The position numbers and the translations under genes are program-made. A stretch of DNA of 64,000 bases from Neofusicoccum parvum (taxonomy: Eukaryota; Ascomycota; Dothideomycetes; Botryosphaeriales; Botryosphaeriaceae), in contig CP087206.1 in NCBI GenBank assembly GCA_020912385.1, positions 3,782,001-3,846,000 on the forward strand. Direction: 5' to 3'. Numbering within the stretch: the first letter of the stretch is position 1; each line of letters starts with the position of its first letter. Below are positions 11,151 through 22,109 of this stretch, one piece after another. The notes beneath the pieces were generated by a model that was not told the DNA's origin, ran no database searches, and saw nothing but the letters and a program-made list of their open reading frames with translations.

Positions 11151-12179
11151 ATGAATACACACAGGAATTCAAGTGGCCCCATTGACAATATACCCGTCGA
11201 GCTCCGCATCCGCATTATGATTTACTTAAAGCTGGGAAGCTTGGCCAACATGCGCTTGATCAGCCGCGCTTGGTTCGACGTCTTCACTAACTACCAGGAT
11301 ACGATTCACCCAGTCCGCAGACGCCTTCTTGCTCTTTTCGATGCAACCGTCCGAAGTGACGTCTTCCGCGAACGCCGAGATGACATAAAGCCATGGCTAG
11401 ACGACTTCGATCGCGAAACATTCCTCAGCCAGCTCTGCAACAACGGCGAGACTCTTCCGGAAGAGTTCGAGATGTGGGTTCGAGAATGGCCCCTAAGTGC
11501 TGCCATGCCCGAGTCCTGGCCTGGCACCAACACTTTCAGGCTTCCTGGCCAGATCACCTGGTGGAATGGCGGCAGAAACACACTCAGGACGCACAACAAC
11601 CACCTCGCCGCCGTTCCGAGCGCCCTCTACATCGGTTCCGATCACCTTGTTCTTCAACACCCGTGGCAACAACCCGTCCCGAACCATCCGATCGCAAAAA
11701 CAAACTATCGCCTCCGTGCTACCACAGTCCGAATCTGGGAGCCAGAGATAAATAGTGGCCGGGGGCATCCACGGCTCTGCCTACGAGGCGAAGGCCCACT
11801 TCCCGGCTGCGTGATAGTTTGCTCGCGTATTTTGCCCTTGGTAGACATCGAGGGCCGCGATCAGTTCTGTACTGGACACGACTCCTGGTCCTTGGGGGAG
11901 AGAGGCGGCCAACGGATTTATTTCTCGGACTGGATCGATTACCAGTCCTACTTCTTGGACGCACTCGAAAGCAGGTACCGTCATAGAGGGCGTTGGAATT
12001 ACCTGCAACCGCTTTGGATGGGAATACCGCCACTGTGTGCTTTTTCGGCGTTGTCGCCGTGGCAGCTGTGGAGCACGGGTTATATGACAGCCCTAGGCTC
12101 TTTCCTGCAGGGCAATACGTTCAACCTCTTCAGGCCGATATACAGGGATACGGCTTCTAACAGCTGGTTTCATCCTTGA
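11151..12179 (+). CDS. F-box domain protein
   Basis: Single exon of 342 residues. Residues about 10-50 fit a fungal F-box: IDNIPVELRIRIMIYLKLGSL followed by ANMRLISRAWFDVFTNY (Pro-x-Glu start, Leu-rich helices, terminal Ser-Arg-x-Trp). Known role of the domain: it binds Skp1 and brings substrates to an SCF ubiquitin ligase. The rest (WPLSAAMPESWPGTNTF, LVLQHPWQQPVP, RIYFSDWIDYQSYF, SALSPWQLWSTGYM) is aromatic-rich and may be the substrate-binding part. It matches no repeat family such as LRR or WD40 that I can see. The ATG lies in a good context (TCATTATGA) and begins shortly before the F-box. Confidence 0.8.
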   Translation: MNTHRNSSGPIDNIPVELRIRIMIYLKLGSLANMRLISRAWFDVFTNYQDTIHPVRRRLLALFDATVRSDVFRERRDDIKPWLDDFDRETFLSQLCNNGETLPEEFEMWVREWPLSAAMPESWPGTNTFRLPGQITWWNGGRNTLRTHNNHLAAVPSALYIGSDHLVLQHPWQQPVPNHPIAKTNYRLRATTVRIWEPEINSGRGHPRLCLRGEGPLPGCVIVCSRILPLVDIEGRDQFCTGHDSWSLGERGGQRIYFSDWIDYQSYFLDALESRYRHRGRWNYLQPLWMGIPPLCAFSALSPWQLWSTGYMTALGSFLQGNTFNLFRPIYRDTASNSWFHP

Positions 12180-12781
12180 AGATAGTCAAGCCCTCTCTTT
12201 CGTATGGCTCTAGCTTGATTCTTACTGTCTGTTTTTAACTTTTGGCATTCTTTTGTATTCGTTCATTCATCAGCGTTTCATTTCAAATGTATTCCACGGT
12301 GAATGCTGCAGTAACGGTGTAAAAACCGTTTCGACGCAAGCATCTGTCGTGGTATCGTTGGTTGAATTTTCTCAAACACTTACATAAACATGGTGTCCCT
12401 CATTCAATGTGGAGTACTAAGGCGTTAGAGCTGACGCCATCAAACTTGTTTTCATAGTGAAATCGACGTCGGATTACCTGACATGTTCGGGACGCAAGAG
12501 CGTGAGCACCAGCAAGGTCAATGATTCCAAGCAGAGTGCCTTTAAGGGCCTGGAATAATTCTTCATTTCATTGCCACATTCCCTTGCATATTTGCGTTAC
12601 CCATCAAAGTCCTGCACTACCTGACCCTGCCGTCTGCCTGCCCATCCAATTATGTAGCTGTCCACCTAAACCACCAGACCTTGTCTCGATTTCCCATTTT
12701 CCTCAACTAACCTCCCGAAGTGCTATAAGCGGCTCGTTACTTCTCGACAACCTCAAGTATCCACGTTGAAAATTACTCAGC
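12180..12781. other. Intergenic region, no gene recognised
   Basis: Spacer between the ends of two convergent genes. One 82-codon plus-strand frame (12521-12769) has no features that support it. Confidence 0.45.
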
Positions 12782-12832
12782 TCACAAAAGTCCAATCATG
12801 ACATCGCCCTTGACTCTCGCGTAAAGTTCGAC
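12782..12832 (-). other. Candidate alternative 3' terminal exon, duplicated from the gene upstream
   Basis: On the minus strand this segment reads GTC GAA CTT TAC ... TTG TGA, which translates to VELYARVKGDVMIGLL and a stop. The last coding part of the neighbouring gene reads VELYARVKGDVTVGLM. A good acceptor (CTGGTGTAG) ends exactly before the GTC. A branch-like GGCTGATC lies about 25 nt upstream. A donor GAG|GTAGAG at 12987/12986 in the main frame joins it in phase 0. Splicing would swap the C-terminal 23 residues for these 16. Confidence 0.55.
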
Positions 12833-12914
12833 CTACACCAGAAAAGACAACAGATCAGCCTTCATTACTGTTCATCAGACCCGGAACCGCTCGACCCCTC
12901 GCTTCGGGAGAGGT

Positions 12915-13271
12915 TCAAGGCGGGTTCTCAGGCCTCTCCATCAGGCCGACCGTGACGTCGCCCTTGACGCGGGCGTAGAGCTCTACCTCGACCTCGAGAT
13001 CCAGCTCGATCTTGATCTTCAGGTTGCTATCCTTCTCGCCCTCCTTGCGCGGGCGGTCGGCGATGCGCGACTGCCGCACCGGCACCATCTTGCGGCCCCG
13101 CCGCGGCGCCGTGTAGTTGATGTCCTCGGTGGCGTCCGTGTCCTCGGTCGTCTCGGACGGGGCGGCGGCGCCGCTGCCGTTCTGCTTGGCGAGCGCGAGC
13201 TTCTGCGGCTTGCGCTTGGGCGGCGGGTTGGGGTGCTCGTTGTCGTTGTCCGAGAGCGTCTCGGTGTGCAT
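12915..13271 (-). CDS. Small conserved-looking charged protein, hypothetical
   Basis: Unspliced reading gives 118 residues from ATG 13271 (MHTETLSDNDNEHP). The N-terminus is polar with Lys/Arg and acidic patches. The C-terminal third is a regular beta-like stretch, LKIKIELDLEVEVELYARVKG, ending DVTVGLMERPENPP. If the donor at 12986 is used and spliced to 12832, the protein is 111 residues and ends DVMIGLL. I recall ascomycete small proteins with similar LxVEVELxARVKGDxTIGLL ends, which would favour the spliced form. That is memory, not a search. Function is unknown. Confidence 0.65.
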   Translation of the reverse strand: MHTETLSDNDNEHPNPPPKRKPQKLALAKQNGSGAAAPSETTEDTDATEDINYTAPRRGRKMVPVRQSRIADRPRKEGEKDSNLKIKIELDLEVEVELYARVKGDVTVGLMERPENPP

Positions 13272-14178
13272 TTGGTTTCTGGTGGGGCGGTTGAGTTTTT
13301 GGTTCGACGTTGCCGCGAAGGTTCGGTTGTGTGTGGGACACTTACTGGTTGGACATGGTACAGGTGACAGAAATTTATATCTTTAGAATTTATGAGAAAA
13401 GAATCTGATTCCATTTCAGCCTTCTAAGCGACATCTGAGTGCAGTTAAATATCAGTGGATAGCAAGGATCGAGGCTGATGACGGCGAGGCTTCACCTCAC
13501 TTCACTTCACTTGGGAATCAGCAAGGCTGACGTACCCAGATTGCGGGACAGTGGAGTGCGTCATAATTGCTCAAAAAGGCAGTTTCCCTATGTCTTCAAC
13601 TGGAGCGCTCCAAACACTGTTGGGGACAGCTTCCCGTCCGAAGAGTGAACCAAGCCTTGATCGCAGCGATCAAACGACGCCGATGAACACATTATACAGC
13701 AGCACTCGCCTCCTCCGACCGGCTTGCAACAAATCAGATTTTCCAAATCCACAGGTTTTCGGCTATGGTGCCATAGCCGCTTCCATCTGCTGATGTTCGC
13801 CTACGCATCCTCCGATCTGACGCTCGGATGCTGGCCCACCCGAGTTCCGGCGCCGGGGCTGCTCTCGTTGTGAAGATGCTCCAGACCTCGAGATCTTGAA
13901 GTTGAGGTCGAAGAAACCTGCTTTCGATCTTCCCATGCCTGATTTCAGTCTCCATCTCCCTCATTGGCGTTCACGCCGCCCGCCGCATCCAACCCACGCG
14001 CGTTGACGCAAGACACCGGCCACCACTTCCCGCAGCACCACCACCACACCATCACCTCCCCAGCCCTCTCCGAACACCAACTCTCCACCTAATGCAGCTT
14101 TCACAACCTCCCTAACCTTCTCTGCCTCTCCGCAACCCCCCAAACCCCCCCAACAAGGAACCCACAAACCAACGCACC
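13272..14178. other. Intergenic region, divergent promoters
   Basis: About 0.9 kb between two divergently transcribed genes. It includes a short CTTCACTTCACTTCACTT-like repeat near 13491-13513. The 200 bases before 14179 are strongly C/A-rich, typical of a fungal 5' leader. No gene is supported. Confidence 0.45.
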
Positions 14179-15004
14179 ATGGTCCTCGGCATCCTCACCG
14201 CCATCGCCGGCTGCCCCGCCATCATCGGCACCACCGAAGCCGTGCGGCAGGGCCAGCGGCAGAACGCGCGCGAGCGGCACCGCGGCCTCAAGACGTCGCT
14301 GATCGCCACCTGCTCGACCACTGTCCTGTCCGGCCCGGCCGCCGACGTCCACGGGCGCCCCGTCGTCCTGTGGGACGGCAAGCTCTGGGTCGACACGCCG
14401 CGGCTGCACGAGCGCGCGGCGCGGAGGAGCGAGAGCGTGCACGCTTTTGCGGGCTACTTCCTGCCGCACCCGGCGAGGGACTGGGGCCGCTTGGGCGAGG
14501 GGCTGGTGAGCACCGTGATGGTGGACCCGCCGCAGCTGAATTGGGTCTATGTCGATGCGGATACGCACGAGGTGCGGCATGGGCTGCGGGAGGCGTGCGA
14601 GGGGCAGGTGTGCGGCCCGTGGAATGCGAGTCCGGTCGGGAAGAGACTGACGCTGGAGGGCTGGGAGGGGTTCGTGGCGCTGGAGGAGAGGAGGGGGAGT
14701 GGGGTGTGGGAGGTCGCGTTTGATCGGGATGATGATGGGTTGGCGGAGGTGGGGTGTGCGCAGTGCAGGCAAGTGGTGAGTTCAGCCACTTCGGTGATGG
14801 TGTTTGTGGTCTGCTGATGCATTTGAGGTGCAGCCGATAGAGCTGGAGAGAAGGGAGATGAGGGTGCAGAGACCAGAGTGGGCGAAGCCTCAACCAGTGG
14901 AGGATGACGAAGACCATGAAGATGATGACGAGGTGCAATACTACTATGTGGAGGAAGACGATGATGGAGAACAAGAAGACGGCAAGAAAACAACAAAAGC
15001 GTAG
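14179..15004 (+). CDS. Hypothetical protein with acidic C-terminal tail
   Basis: Two exons, 14179-14775 and 14834-15004, give 255 residues. The 58-nt intron has a GTGAGT donor and a GAGGTGCAG acceptor and is phase 0. The N-terminus (MVLGILTAIAGCPAIIGTTEAVRQGQRQNARE) is hydrophobic then basic, compatible with a signal anchor. The middle holds IATCSTTVLSGPAADVHGRPVVLWDGKLWVDTP, FAGYFLPHP and PPQLNWVYVDADTHEVRHG. The second exon adds a highly acidic tail (EDDEDHEDDDEVQYYYVEEDDD). This layout is familiar from uncharacterised Pezizomycotina proteins, but I cannot name a domain. Confidence 0.72.
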
Positions 15005-15549
15005 CTCACGCGAAAAAAGCGAGTTTACTTACCTGAGCAGAAAAGACGTCGAAGTCTTCAAAAGCTAAACATATGTCTTTTCAAATCGTCGACCCTCTAG
15101 TTGAGCTCAAAAAACAGCGTGTAAGTTTGATTTCCATGGTGCGGTGAAAAAGACTGACGAAGTTGAGGTAGATGCTCGCTGGTGCTCTACGATACACAAT
15201 TATCTGTCTTCGTGCGCCTGAAAATATGTATAGTAATCCATTAATTCATTAGTCCCATCACTCCTATGCTTGAGCTCTTCGGAGCTGTCGGAAGGACAGC
15301 TCGTCAGCCTGTTCTTGATAGGGAGCACGAGATAAGCCGCCACGCGCACATTACGTGCAGCCAAAGGATTTTGATTGGGATTTACAAGTTTATGATATAC
15401 TACAAGATAGCTAATGAGTATTTGAAATCAATATGGCGCGTGTGGAGATGCGTAGTTCTTGGCGCCAGGCAGCAGTTTTGTATAACATTCCCGCCTTAGG
15501 ATCGAACAACATCGAGCACAGCGGATCAACACTGAGCGTAGCAGAAATC
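15005..15549. other. Intergenic region and promoter of the TMEM205-like gene
   Basis: AT-richer spacer of about 0.5 kb. No gene, repeat or clear TATA box is resolved. Confidence 0.45.
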
Positions 15550-16272
15550 ATGACCTCAATACTAGCTCCTTTATTGAACCTTGTTCCGTGGCACTTGTCG
15601 GTGTTCGGGGCCCTGTTTGGAACACAGATCTACCAGGTATGCTTTCCCTCAATCACTTTTCTGAATTCATACTCTCGCAGTACACCTTGATCCCGTTGAA
15701 ACTAAAAATGCTGCACTGTAGTCACTCTTTATGACCAAAATCTGTTACCGGGCTCTTCCGATGGCGCAATTCATGACGCTCCAGTCCCGCGTCTTCCCTG
15801 TTTACTTCGCCCTACAATCCGCCGGTGTAGCCTTGGCCATTGCAACATACCCGAGGTCTTTCCTGAGACTTGTGAATTTCACAAATAAAACCGACACTAT
15901 CAGTTTCGGGGTGATGCTCGGAACATCATTATTGAATTTGATCATCTACGGGCCACGGACGGAGCAGGCGATGTTTGATCGAGTCAAGCAAGGTAAGCAA
16001 GGTGGGGTACACTCAGGAGTGGGTCCAGTTTGTTGTCGGCCATTACATGGCACAGCTTTTCAGACCAGTCTTGGCTGACATTTTCTTCTGCAGGTAGAAT
16101 CGATGGTCAGGCTAAAACCCCCGACGGAGGTCTTTCCGACGAGATGAAGGTGATCCGTCGACGCTTTTCCAAAAACCACGCGATGTCGATCCACCTCAAC
16201 GTAATCACCATGGTTGCGTCCGTGGCATATCTGTTTTCCTTGGGTGCGAAGATTAAGATTCTGGATGACTGA
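15550..16272 (+). CDS. TMEM205/DUF4149-like small membrane protein
   Basis: Exons 15550-15636, 15722-15992 and 16094-16272 encode 178 residues. The introns (85 and 101 nt) have GTATGC and GTAAGC donors. Four hydrophobic segments are visible: LVPWHLSVFGALFGTQIYQ, PVYFALQSAGVALAIATYP, ISFGVMLGTSLLNLIIYGP, and near the C-terminus LNVITMVASVAYLFSLG. Between TM3 and TM4 lies a charged loop (PRTEQAMFDRVKQ ... MKVIRRRFSKNHAMSIHLN) with the FxxxHxxSxxLN pattern typical of the DUF4149 family. The family is membrane-embedded with a poorly defined role; TMEM205 is linked to drug resistance in animals. The reading shifts cleanly across both introns, which supports the model. Confidence 0.8.
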
Positions 16273-16754
16273 GGATGGGAAGGAAAAAGAGGTGTGTCAT
16301 TGCCAAGCACGACCACTTTCCAAAACGGGTTAAGTAGTCCTGCGATCGTTGGGTAGCTTTTCAGAATCCACGGCGGCGACGATGCTTTTTCTTCGTCCAA
16401 GGCATTGGACTGGCTGCGTTCCTGAGCTTCGGCTCGCGTGAAGAAAGACCTGGCGGTGCAACAGGCACACTCCAACACTCAACGCTACGCTTATCAGCGA
16501 GCCAGCGTCGGGCGGCATGCACCCCGCGTCCCCACGTCACCGCCTCTCCAGGGGAGGCGGGCAAAGCCAAACGGCCACGGCCCAGGTCGCCGACCACCCA
16601 ATGGCTGCCCAGACCCATTCCGATTCGCAGGAAGCTTTTTGCCCACCCTCGCCCACAGCCCACGTCCCTGAGCGAACTCTCCGTCCGCAGAAAACCTTCG
16701 TCGCGAAATTGGCCGCCTGCCGCCGGAAAGCATGCGATATAAAACGCAGGCACC
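16273..16754. promoter_or_regulatory. Spacer and promoter of the DUF202 gene; TATA-like motif near 16736
   Basis: A GATATAAAAC motif at 16736-16745 lies only about 20 bases before the assigned ATG at 16755. That is unusually close for a TATA box, so the true start may be downstream, or the motif may be incidental. Confidence 0.35.
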
Positions 16755-18016
16755 ATGAACCACAGCCCCGGCGACGAGCCGACCCGCCGGTCCACTGCCA
16801 CAGGCGACAGCGGCCGCGACGCCCAATCGCAGCATGAGCCCGCGAGCACGTCATCGCTTCCCGGTCGCAGCTCACCACCGTCCACTACCACCTCCACCAC
16901 CACTCCACCCGACGCCGTTACCGCTGCCACTGCCATCTCCTCGACACCAACACCCGCCGATCACTCCGCAGCCGCGCCCGCGTCCCCATCGGCGCACGCT
17001 TCTCCCCCGAGACCCCACAATGGCGGTGACGGCGACGCACGCGGCCAGCCGCACCCCGGCGGCGGCGACGAGACGGGCGGCGACCTGAGGCCCAGCAGCA
17101 GCGAGCAGCCGCACGCCGACGACACGGCGCTCAGCACGGCCAACGACCGCGAGGCCACGGAGCTGGCGGTCGTGGCGCGGCGGAGCACGGCGACGACGAG
17201 CACGGCGACGACGGACGCCTCCGGCACGGTGGCGCAGATGGCGCTGGCGGACGCGGCGTCGGAGGTGACGACGGCGCGCGACGAGAGCTGCAGCCAGCGG
17301 AGGTACCGGTTGACGCGCCAGCGCGTGGGGTGGTGGGATGAGGTGACGCGGTGGTGGCGGAGGCAGGTGAGCGTGACGGTGGAGGCGGGCGGCATGAGGG
17401 ATCATCTGGGTGAGTCGAGGTGTTTTCTGTTTCTGTTCGTGTTGGATCGGGGGGCTGTGGGGGAGGAGGTCTGGCAGGGGAGGTGGGGTTGGGAGGGAGA
17501 GACGGGGTTTGGGGGCGCCTTCGCGTGCGCTGTGGAGAGATGCTGCAAGCAATCAACGAGGATATCTTCTGTGCGTGTGTCGGCCGGCTGACATGATCAA
17601 TCGCTGCGACAGCTCTTGAACGGACCTTTCTGGGCTACCTGCGCACCTCAATCGCGCTGTCCATGACAGGCGTCGTGATCGCCCAGCTCATGCGTCTGCA
17701 GCACGCCCCAAACCCGGACCCGACCTTTGGCTACCATGCACTCGGAAAGCCGCTGGCCGCTGTGTTCATCATCGCCGCTATCGCCATGGTCCTGCTCGGC
17801 GCGTTCCGTTTCTGGCGCCAGCAGAACGCCATGGTGCGCGGAAAGGTGTTTGCAGGCGGTTGGGAGATCTTGACCATTATGATTGGGAGTTTGCTGGTGA
17901 GTTGCTTCCAATGGCCACCGGGCTACGAAGCTGACTTTGACACCCAGTTAACAACGACGGTGTTTGCATTGCTTTTGGCAGTTGATATCAAGAAGGAGAT
18001 TGAGGGAACGGTGTAG
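16755..18016 (+). CDS. DUF202-domain membrane protein with long disordered N-terminus
   Basis: Exons 16755-17409, 17613-17896 and 17948-18016 encode 335 residues. The first intron is long for this window (203 nt). Residues 1-190 are Thr/Ser/Pro/Ala-rich and probably disordered. The folded part begins at QRRYRLTRQRVGWWDEVTRWWRR. After the intron it continues ALERTFLGYLRTSIALSMTGVVIAQL, the classic DUF202 opening (an AxERTxLxWxRT variant). A second helix (PLAAVFIIAAIAMVLLGAFRFW) and a third (ILTIMIGSLLLTTTVFALLLAV) follow. DUF202 proteins are small membrane proteins. In fungi, the vacuolar transporter chaperone VTC1 has a related transmembrane domain, but no phosphate-polymer function is shown here. 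Confidence 0.8.
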
Positions 18017-18206
18017 GGGATACCCGATGATAACGACTGTCTTCCAATTCATGGTCCTCTGACCTCTTAAGGCTCAATCCACTGCATCCATATCCTGAGA
18101 ATCTTCCACTTCTTGTCCCCGCAGACAAACCATCCTTCCCAGAAGACGCAGGCTCCCCCTCCCACTCCCTCTCCCCCTCCCCCTCCCCCTCCCTCCTCAC
18201 CCCCGC
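18017..18206. repeat. C-rich (CTCCCC)n tract between convergent genes
   Basis: From about 18150 to 18200 the plus strand is almost only C with periodic T, including several CTCCCC units. The minus strand therefore has regularly spaced runs of four or more G. It lies at the shared 3' end of the DUF202 gene and the next minus-strand gene. Confidence 0.6.
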
Positions 18207-18912
18207 TCACGCCTCCTTCCCGTCATCCCACCACTCCATATCCGCCTTGACGCGCTCCAGCATCGCGCCCAGCTCCCTCCCCTCCTCCCCCCACGCCGCC
18301 CTGTCTGCGCCGCGGCTCCGCGCCAGCGCGCCCACGAACCCCTCCAGCAGCTCGTACATGTCGTGCTCGACGCCGCCCGCGTTCTCGGGCCGCGCCGCCA
18401 GCCCCAGCTCCGCGCTCAGCTTGCGCAGGCTGTGCGCCGTGCGCTGGAGCTCGCGCTCGGCGGTCGCCTGGTCGGTCGTCGCTCGTGTCAGCCCAGGCCG
18501 TCCGCGCGGATGCCGGGTGTGGATGGAGAGGAGAGGGGGGCAGTGCGGACTCACCAGCACCTGCGCGTCCTTCCCGATGATGACGCGCGCCATCAGGTAC
18601 GCGACGCGCCGGTCCTCGGGCCGCGCCAGCGCGCCCATGCGCGCCGTGATGCGCGTGGCGTGCTTGTCCATGTCGGCGGCGAGCTGCTGCAGGTCGCGGG
18701 TGACGGCTTGGTGCTTGGCGACGAGCTCGGTGAGGCTGGGGTGGTTGGCGATTCTCTGCGGGCGTGGGGCGACGGTGAGCAAGCGTGTGGTTGCAGGAGG
18801 AGGGTGAGGAGGTGGATGGGGGACGGACGCAGACGTCGCGAACAGCGCCGGCGGCGACTTGGTCGACGAGGGCGTCGAGGTTGGGGGTTGAGGTGTTGTT
18901 GCTGGACGACAT
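18207..18912 (-). CDS. Alpha-helical hypothetical protein
   Basis: Exons 18912-18835, 18755-18555 and 18467-18207 encode 179 residues. The second intron has a clean GTGAGT donor and GACCAG acceptor. The first uses a weaker GTCTGC donor. The product is almost entirely helical and charged: PNLDALVDQVAAGAVRD, then RIANHPSLTELVAKHQAVTR, LQQLAADMDKHATRITARMG, and a last helical segment LERVKADMEWWDDGKEA. It resembles a small coiled-coil subunit of a larger complex, such as kinetochore, Mediator or trafficking. I could not match it to any one family and leave it unnamed. Confidence 0.65.
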
Positions 18913-19185
18913 GTTTCGTGTGCAGACGAACGGGACTGGTATGGAAGAAGGTTATTCGAGGAAGATGGGATTGAGCTGGGGAGAAAGTCCTGGGAGTTTA
19001 TGTAGGTCTGCTGGACGCTCTCTTAGCGACTGCGGCCCGGGTAACCGACAGTGACGCTCTGGTTCCCAATTGGGAGCATGTGCTTGTGGACAAAATCAGT
19101 CACGTGGGTCGTGGGAGAGCTTGAACATAGCCAACATGTCCTGGTATCTATTTCTACAATCCTTATAGTTGCTGGCCATCCAATC

Positions 19186-21818
19186 TCACGAGACAACCCT
19201 GACCTCCCTCGCAAGCGCATTACACAACTGTACGCTGATCCCCGCCCCGGTCAAAACATGTATCCACAGCCTCTGTGTATCACTCAACCTATCATTCTCG
19301 CTCTTCACCTCAGCAAACATAACATCCCCTTTCTCCGGATGCCATAAGAACAAATCCGGCACACCTCCACCCCTCTGGCCGTACTCCTGCGCCATTACCC
19401 TACACACAGTCGCCAGAGCTTCGCCATCGAAGCATCTCGAGATCTCCAGCAGATCCTCGAGCTCAAACGTCCAGTCCAAGCCGACCACGCACGTCTTACT
19501 CTCAGCATGCGCGTCCCACACCTCCTCGATGAGGCGGGAAGCCTCACCGTTTGCAATCTGCACGAGACGGTGGTTGATTTCAGACAGGCGGGTCGGGAAA
19601 AACGCGTCGGTGTGGAGGTCGAGCGGGCAGGTCTGGAAGGGGGTCTGAAATACGTTGGGGACGTAGGTGAAGAGCACGTCGTAGAAGAGGTAGGCGAACA
19701 GCGTGCGCACGATGCCGCCTTCGCTGTGGTAGCCTTTCCAGCCCTGCGAGCGGTAGTGAGAGAGGCACATGGCTTCGACCGAGCACTCGCCGTCGTCTTC
19801 GCGCTCGTCGAGCCAGATGGTTCGGCTGATGCCGCGCCGGCCGGGGAAGGGCGAGCTGTTGCGGCGGTTGTTGGTTGGGGTGGGCTCACGCTCGATGCGG
19901 ATTCCTTCGATAGTAACTTCGACCGGTGTTGCCAGTCGCACGTGGCCAAAGGAGTGTTGAAAGCGCTTAGCAATCTTGAGAGCTTTCTCAAGTTTCGTGA
20001 CACGCTTCTGAAGATCGTAATGGTAGATCTGGTGGACGAGGGGGTCTTGGAGGCCTTCCTCGCACGTCTGCAGAGCAATCTGCTTCCAGTGTTTCTTCTG
20101 GGTCTCTTCGCTGCGTCCTTCCGCAGGCATGAGAGCTGCCATATAGTGCTCTTCCAGCAATGCCTTCCGCTGATACCAAGCGCCTCGACGCGATGCATGG
20201 AACAGACGTTGAGTCAGCAATTCCGTCAGCATGTCGTGTTCGCGCTTGTGGTGTTTAAGCTTTCCAAGTACGGATGTACCCTTGTGCACAATACGAGTGT
20301 AGACCCAGGCGGGAGAAAGCCGCCTTAAGTACGCACCCTCGCCACTGAGGTAGATGTTGTCCTCTTTGGTTTGCTCCTCTTGGAGTAGAGTAAGCCAACG
20401 GGGATACACTTCTTCAAAGATGTCAAGAATTTTCTGTAGATCCTTCGGTCCAGGTGTGCCATTGAACTCAAGAATGTTGTCAATCCGGAATTGCGTCCGG
20501 AGTGACGCTTCAAACTCAAGAAGCAAAGCTCGGGAAGCAAAGATGTTTGCAGACCGAGAGACAATGTAGTCAGGAAAGTTACGTCGTGCTATCCTGGCGA
20601 GGATGATGGTAGTTAAAGACTTTTCAGTCCATTCTGTTGAGCGGTAAAAGACCAAGTGTACTCTCTCAAATAGCTTCAGTGTAGCCAGAGACAGCCTGAT
20701 GCACGGTCCCGTTTCTGAGAGGATCTTCCGAATCCAATGAGCGTCTCGATTTGCGTCCTCCGGCAATGGTGTATTATCACGCGTTGATTCGCTATCAGGA
20801 TCGCCTTCTCCAGATCTTGCAGAAGTTTCGGTGTCGGACCTTTTCAGGCCTACCCATCCGAGGCCTGTCTGCTTCTGACTTGCTTTCCGAAAAGATTTGA
20901 GCAATTCTTGTTTGTTCTTACCTTGGACTTTGGCATCCTTTGCCATTGCCTTCAGCTCGTCCAGCTTGAGCAGCGACGATGCCTCCTCTAGCGTTGTGAT
21001 GTAGTCTTCAGACTTGTCCGCGAACGTAAAGGATGAGCTCAGCGTGGTGCCCGCAGGAGGTTCAAGCTCGCCAGGATTGCTCTGTACCTGTTTGCTCGAC
21101 TCCGGCAATTGTATTGGCTCTTGGAGGGTCTCGATAGCTGCATCCATATCCGAGATATCGCTATGGTAGCCCAGGGTACTGATGCGATGCCAAGCCGACG
21201 TTTTTCGGAGGAAGAGACGGACGTATCTGTCTCAGTCATGAGCGTCTTCCCCGGCTATTGCAATCAAGGGACATACAGGTACTGCGCCTCGTAATCCAGA
21301 GCCCGCCACTGTGAGAATACCTCCATCTCAGCCTCGTCGAACAGGTGGCGCTCTTCCTCCAGGACGGTGTCCAACGCGAGGTTGAAGGCATCGACGTAGA
21401 TGGAACTTCGGCCCTTAGTCCACTTGCCCTCTCTCAATCGCCCGTCCTGGTCCAATTTGTCTGCCTCCTCGGCAGCGCGACTTATCTCATATGCCTCAAT
21501 CGCCTCTTTGTCCGTCTGAATGGGTGGCAGAGCGCTCTCGAGGTCGGTCCGAACGGCCAGGGCGGGAGCACCCAAGTCCTCATCATCTGCCTCAGCATCC
21601 GAGTCAGGGATCAGTCTCGCAGACATGCGGGGCGAAGGCGGCGCGGGTGCGCGGTCTGAGGCATCGTCGTCAGCGTCGCGCTTGATGCGCTTCGGCGGGC
21701 GCGTCGCGAAGTCGGGGTGGTCGTCATAGTTGGTGGACTTCGGGTGGGGGATCAGGGTGGTCTGCTTCTTGCCCAGCATCTGGTTGTGCTTGGACGGGCT
21801 TCGCTGCTGCAGCACCAT
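19186..21818 (-). CDS. FAN1: FAN1-type structure-specific nuclease (VRR-NUC domain)
   Basis: Exons 21818-21277 and 21226-19186 give 860 residues. The 50-nt intron has an ideal GTATGT donor and rebuilds QYLYVRLFLRK...WHRISTLGYHSD, the typical start of the FAN1 folded region. A SAP-like DNA-binding stretch follows (ASSLLKLDELKAMAKDAKVQGKNKQELLKSFR, partly), then a helical TPR-like region. The C-terminal VRR-NUC PD-(D/E)xK site is intact: GVPDLFLWH with Asp805, then FAEVKSEND with Glu820 and Lys822, then LSDTQRLWI. An upstream catalytic-core Glu is likely in MAQEYGQRGGG. Known role: 5' flap endonuclease and exonuclease acting in interstrand-crosslink repair. No UBZ zinc finger is present, as usual in fungi. 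A MITE fragment lies about 170 bp upstream of the start. Confidence 0.93.
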
Positions 21819-21987
21819 GCTGTCACCGGGCGTGGCATTGCGAGGGAGTTGTGAGGTCAGCCTGGAGCCTGCTCGAGCCGCGCTAAAGAACGCCCGTCGC
21901 CACGACGCGCCCCCACGTGACCAGAGGCATCACCCTTGTCACTCCCTTCACCAACCCCTCATGCCGGAAGCATTATGGTTAGCCCGA

Positions 21988-22109
21988 TACGAGGTCGGTT
22001 CGGATAGTATTGCAACACGTGAGCGGCTGAAGCATTCATCCGGACGCAAATGTGCAGTGAGAGGAATGTCAATCCCGTCTAGATGAATGCTTCAACTACC
22101 TACGTGTTA
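21988..22109. mobile_element. Truncated second copy of the foldback MITE
   Basis: This segment matches the element at 7876 from the TA/CGAGGTCGG left end through the loop and into the right arm. It has four visible base differences within the shared part. It then stops abruptly after CTACGTGTTA, so about 35 bp of the right arm and the second TA are missing. It sits in the upstream region of the FAN1 gene, whose start codon is at 21818 on the minus strand. Confidence 0.85.
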
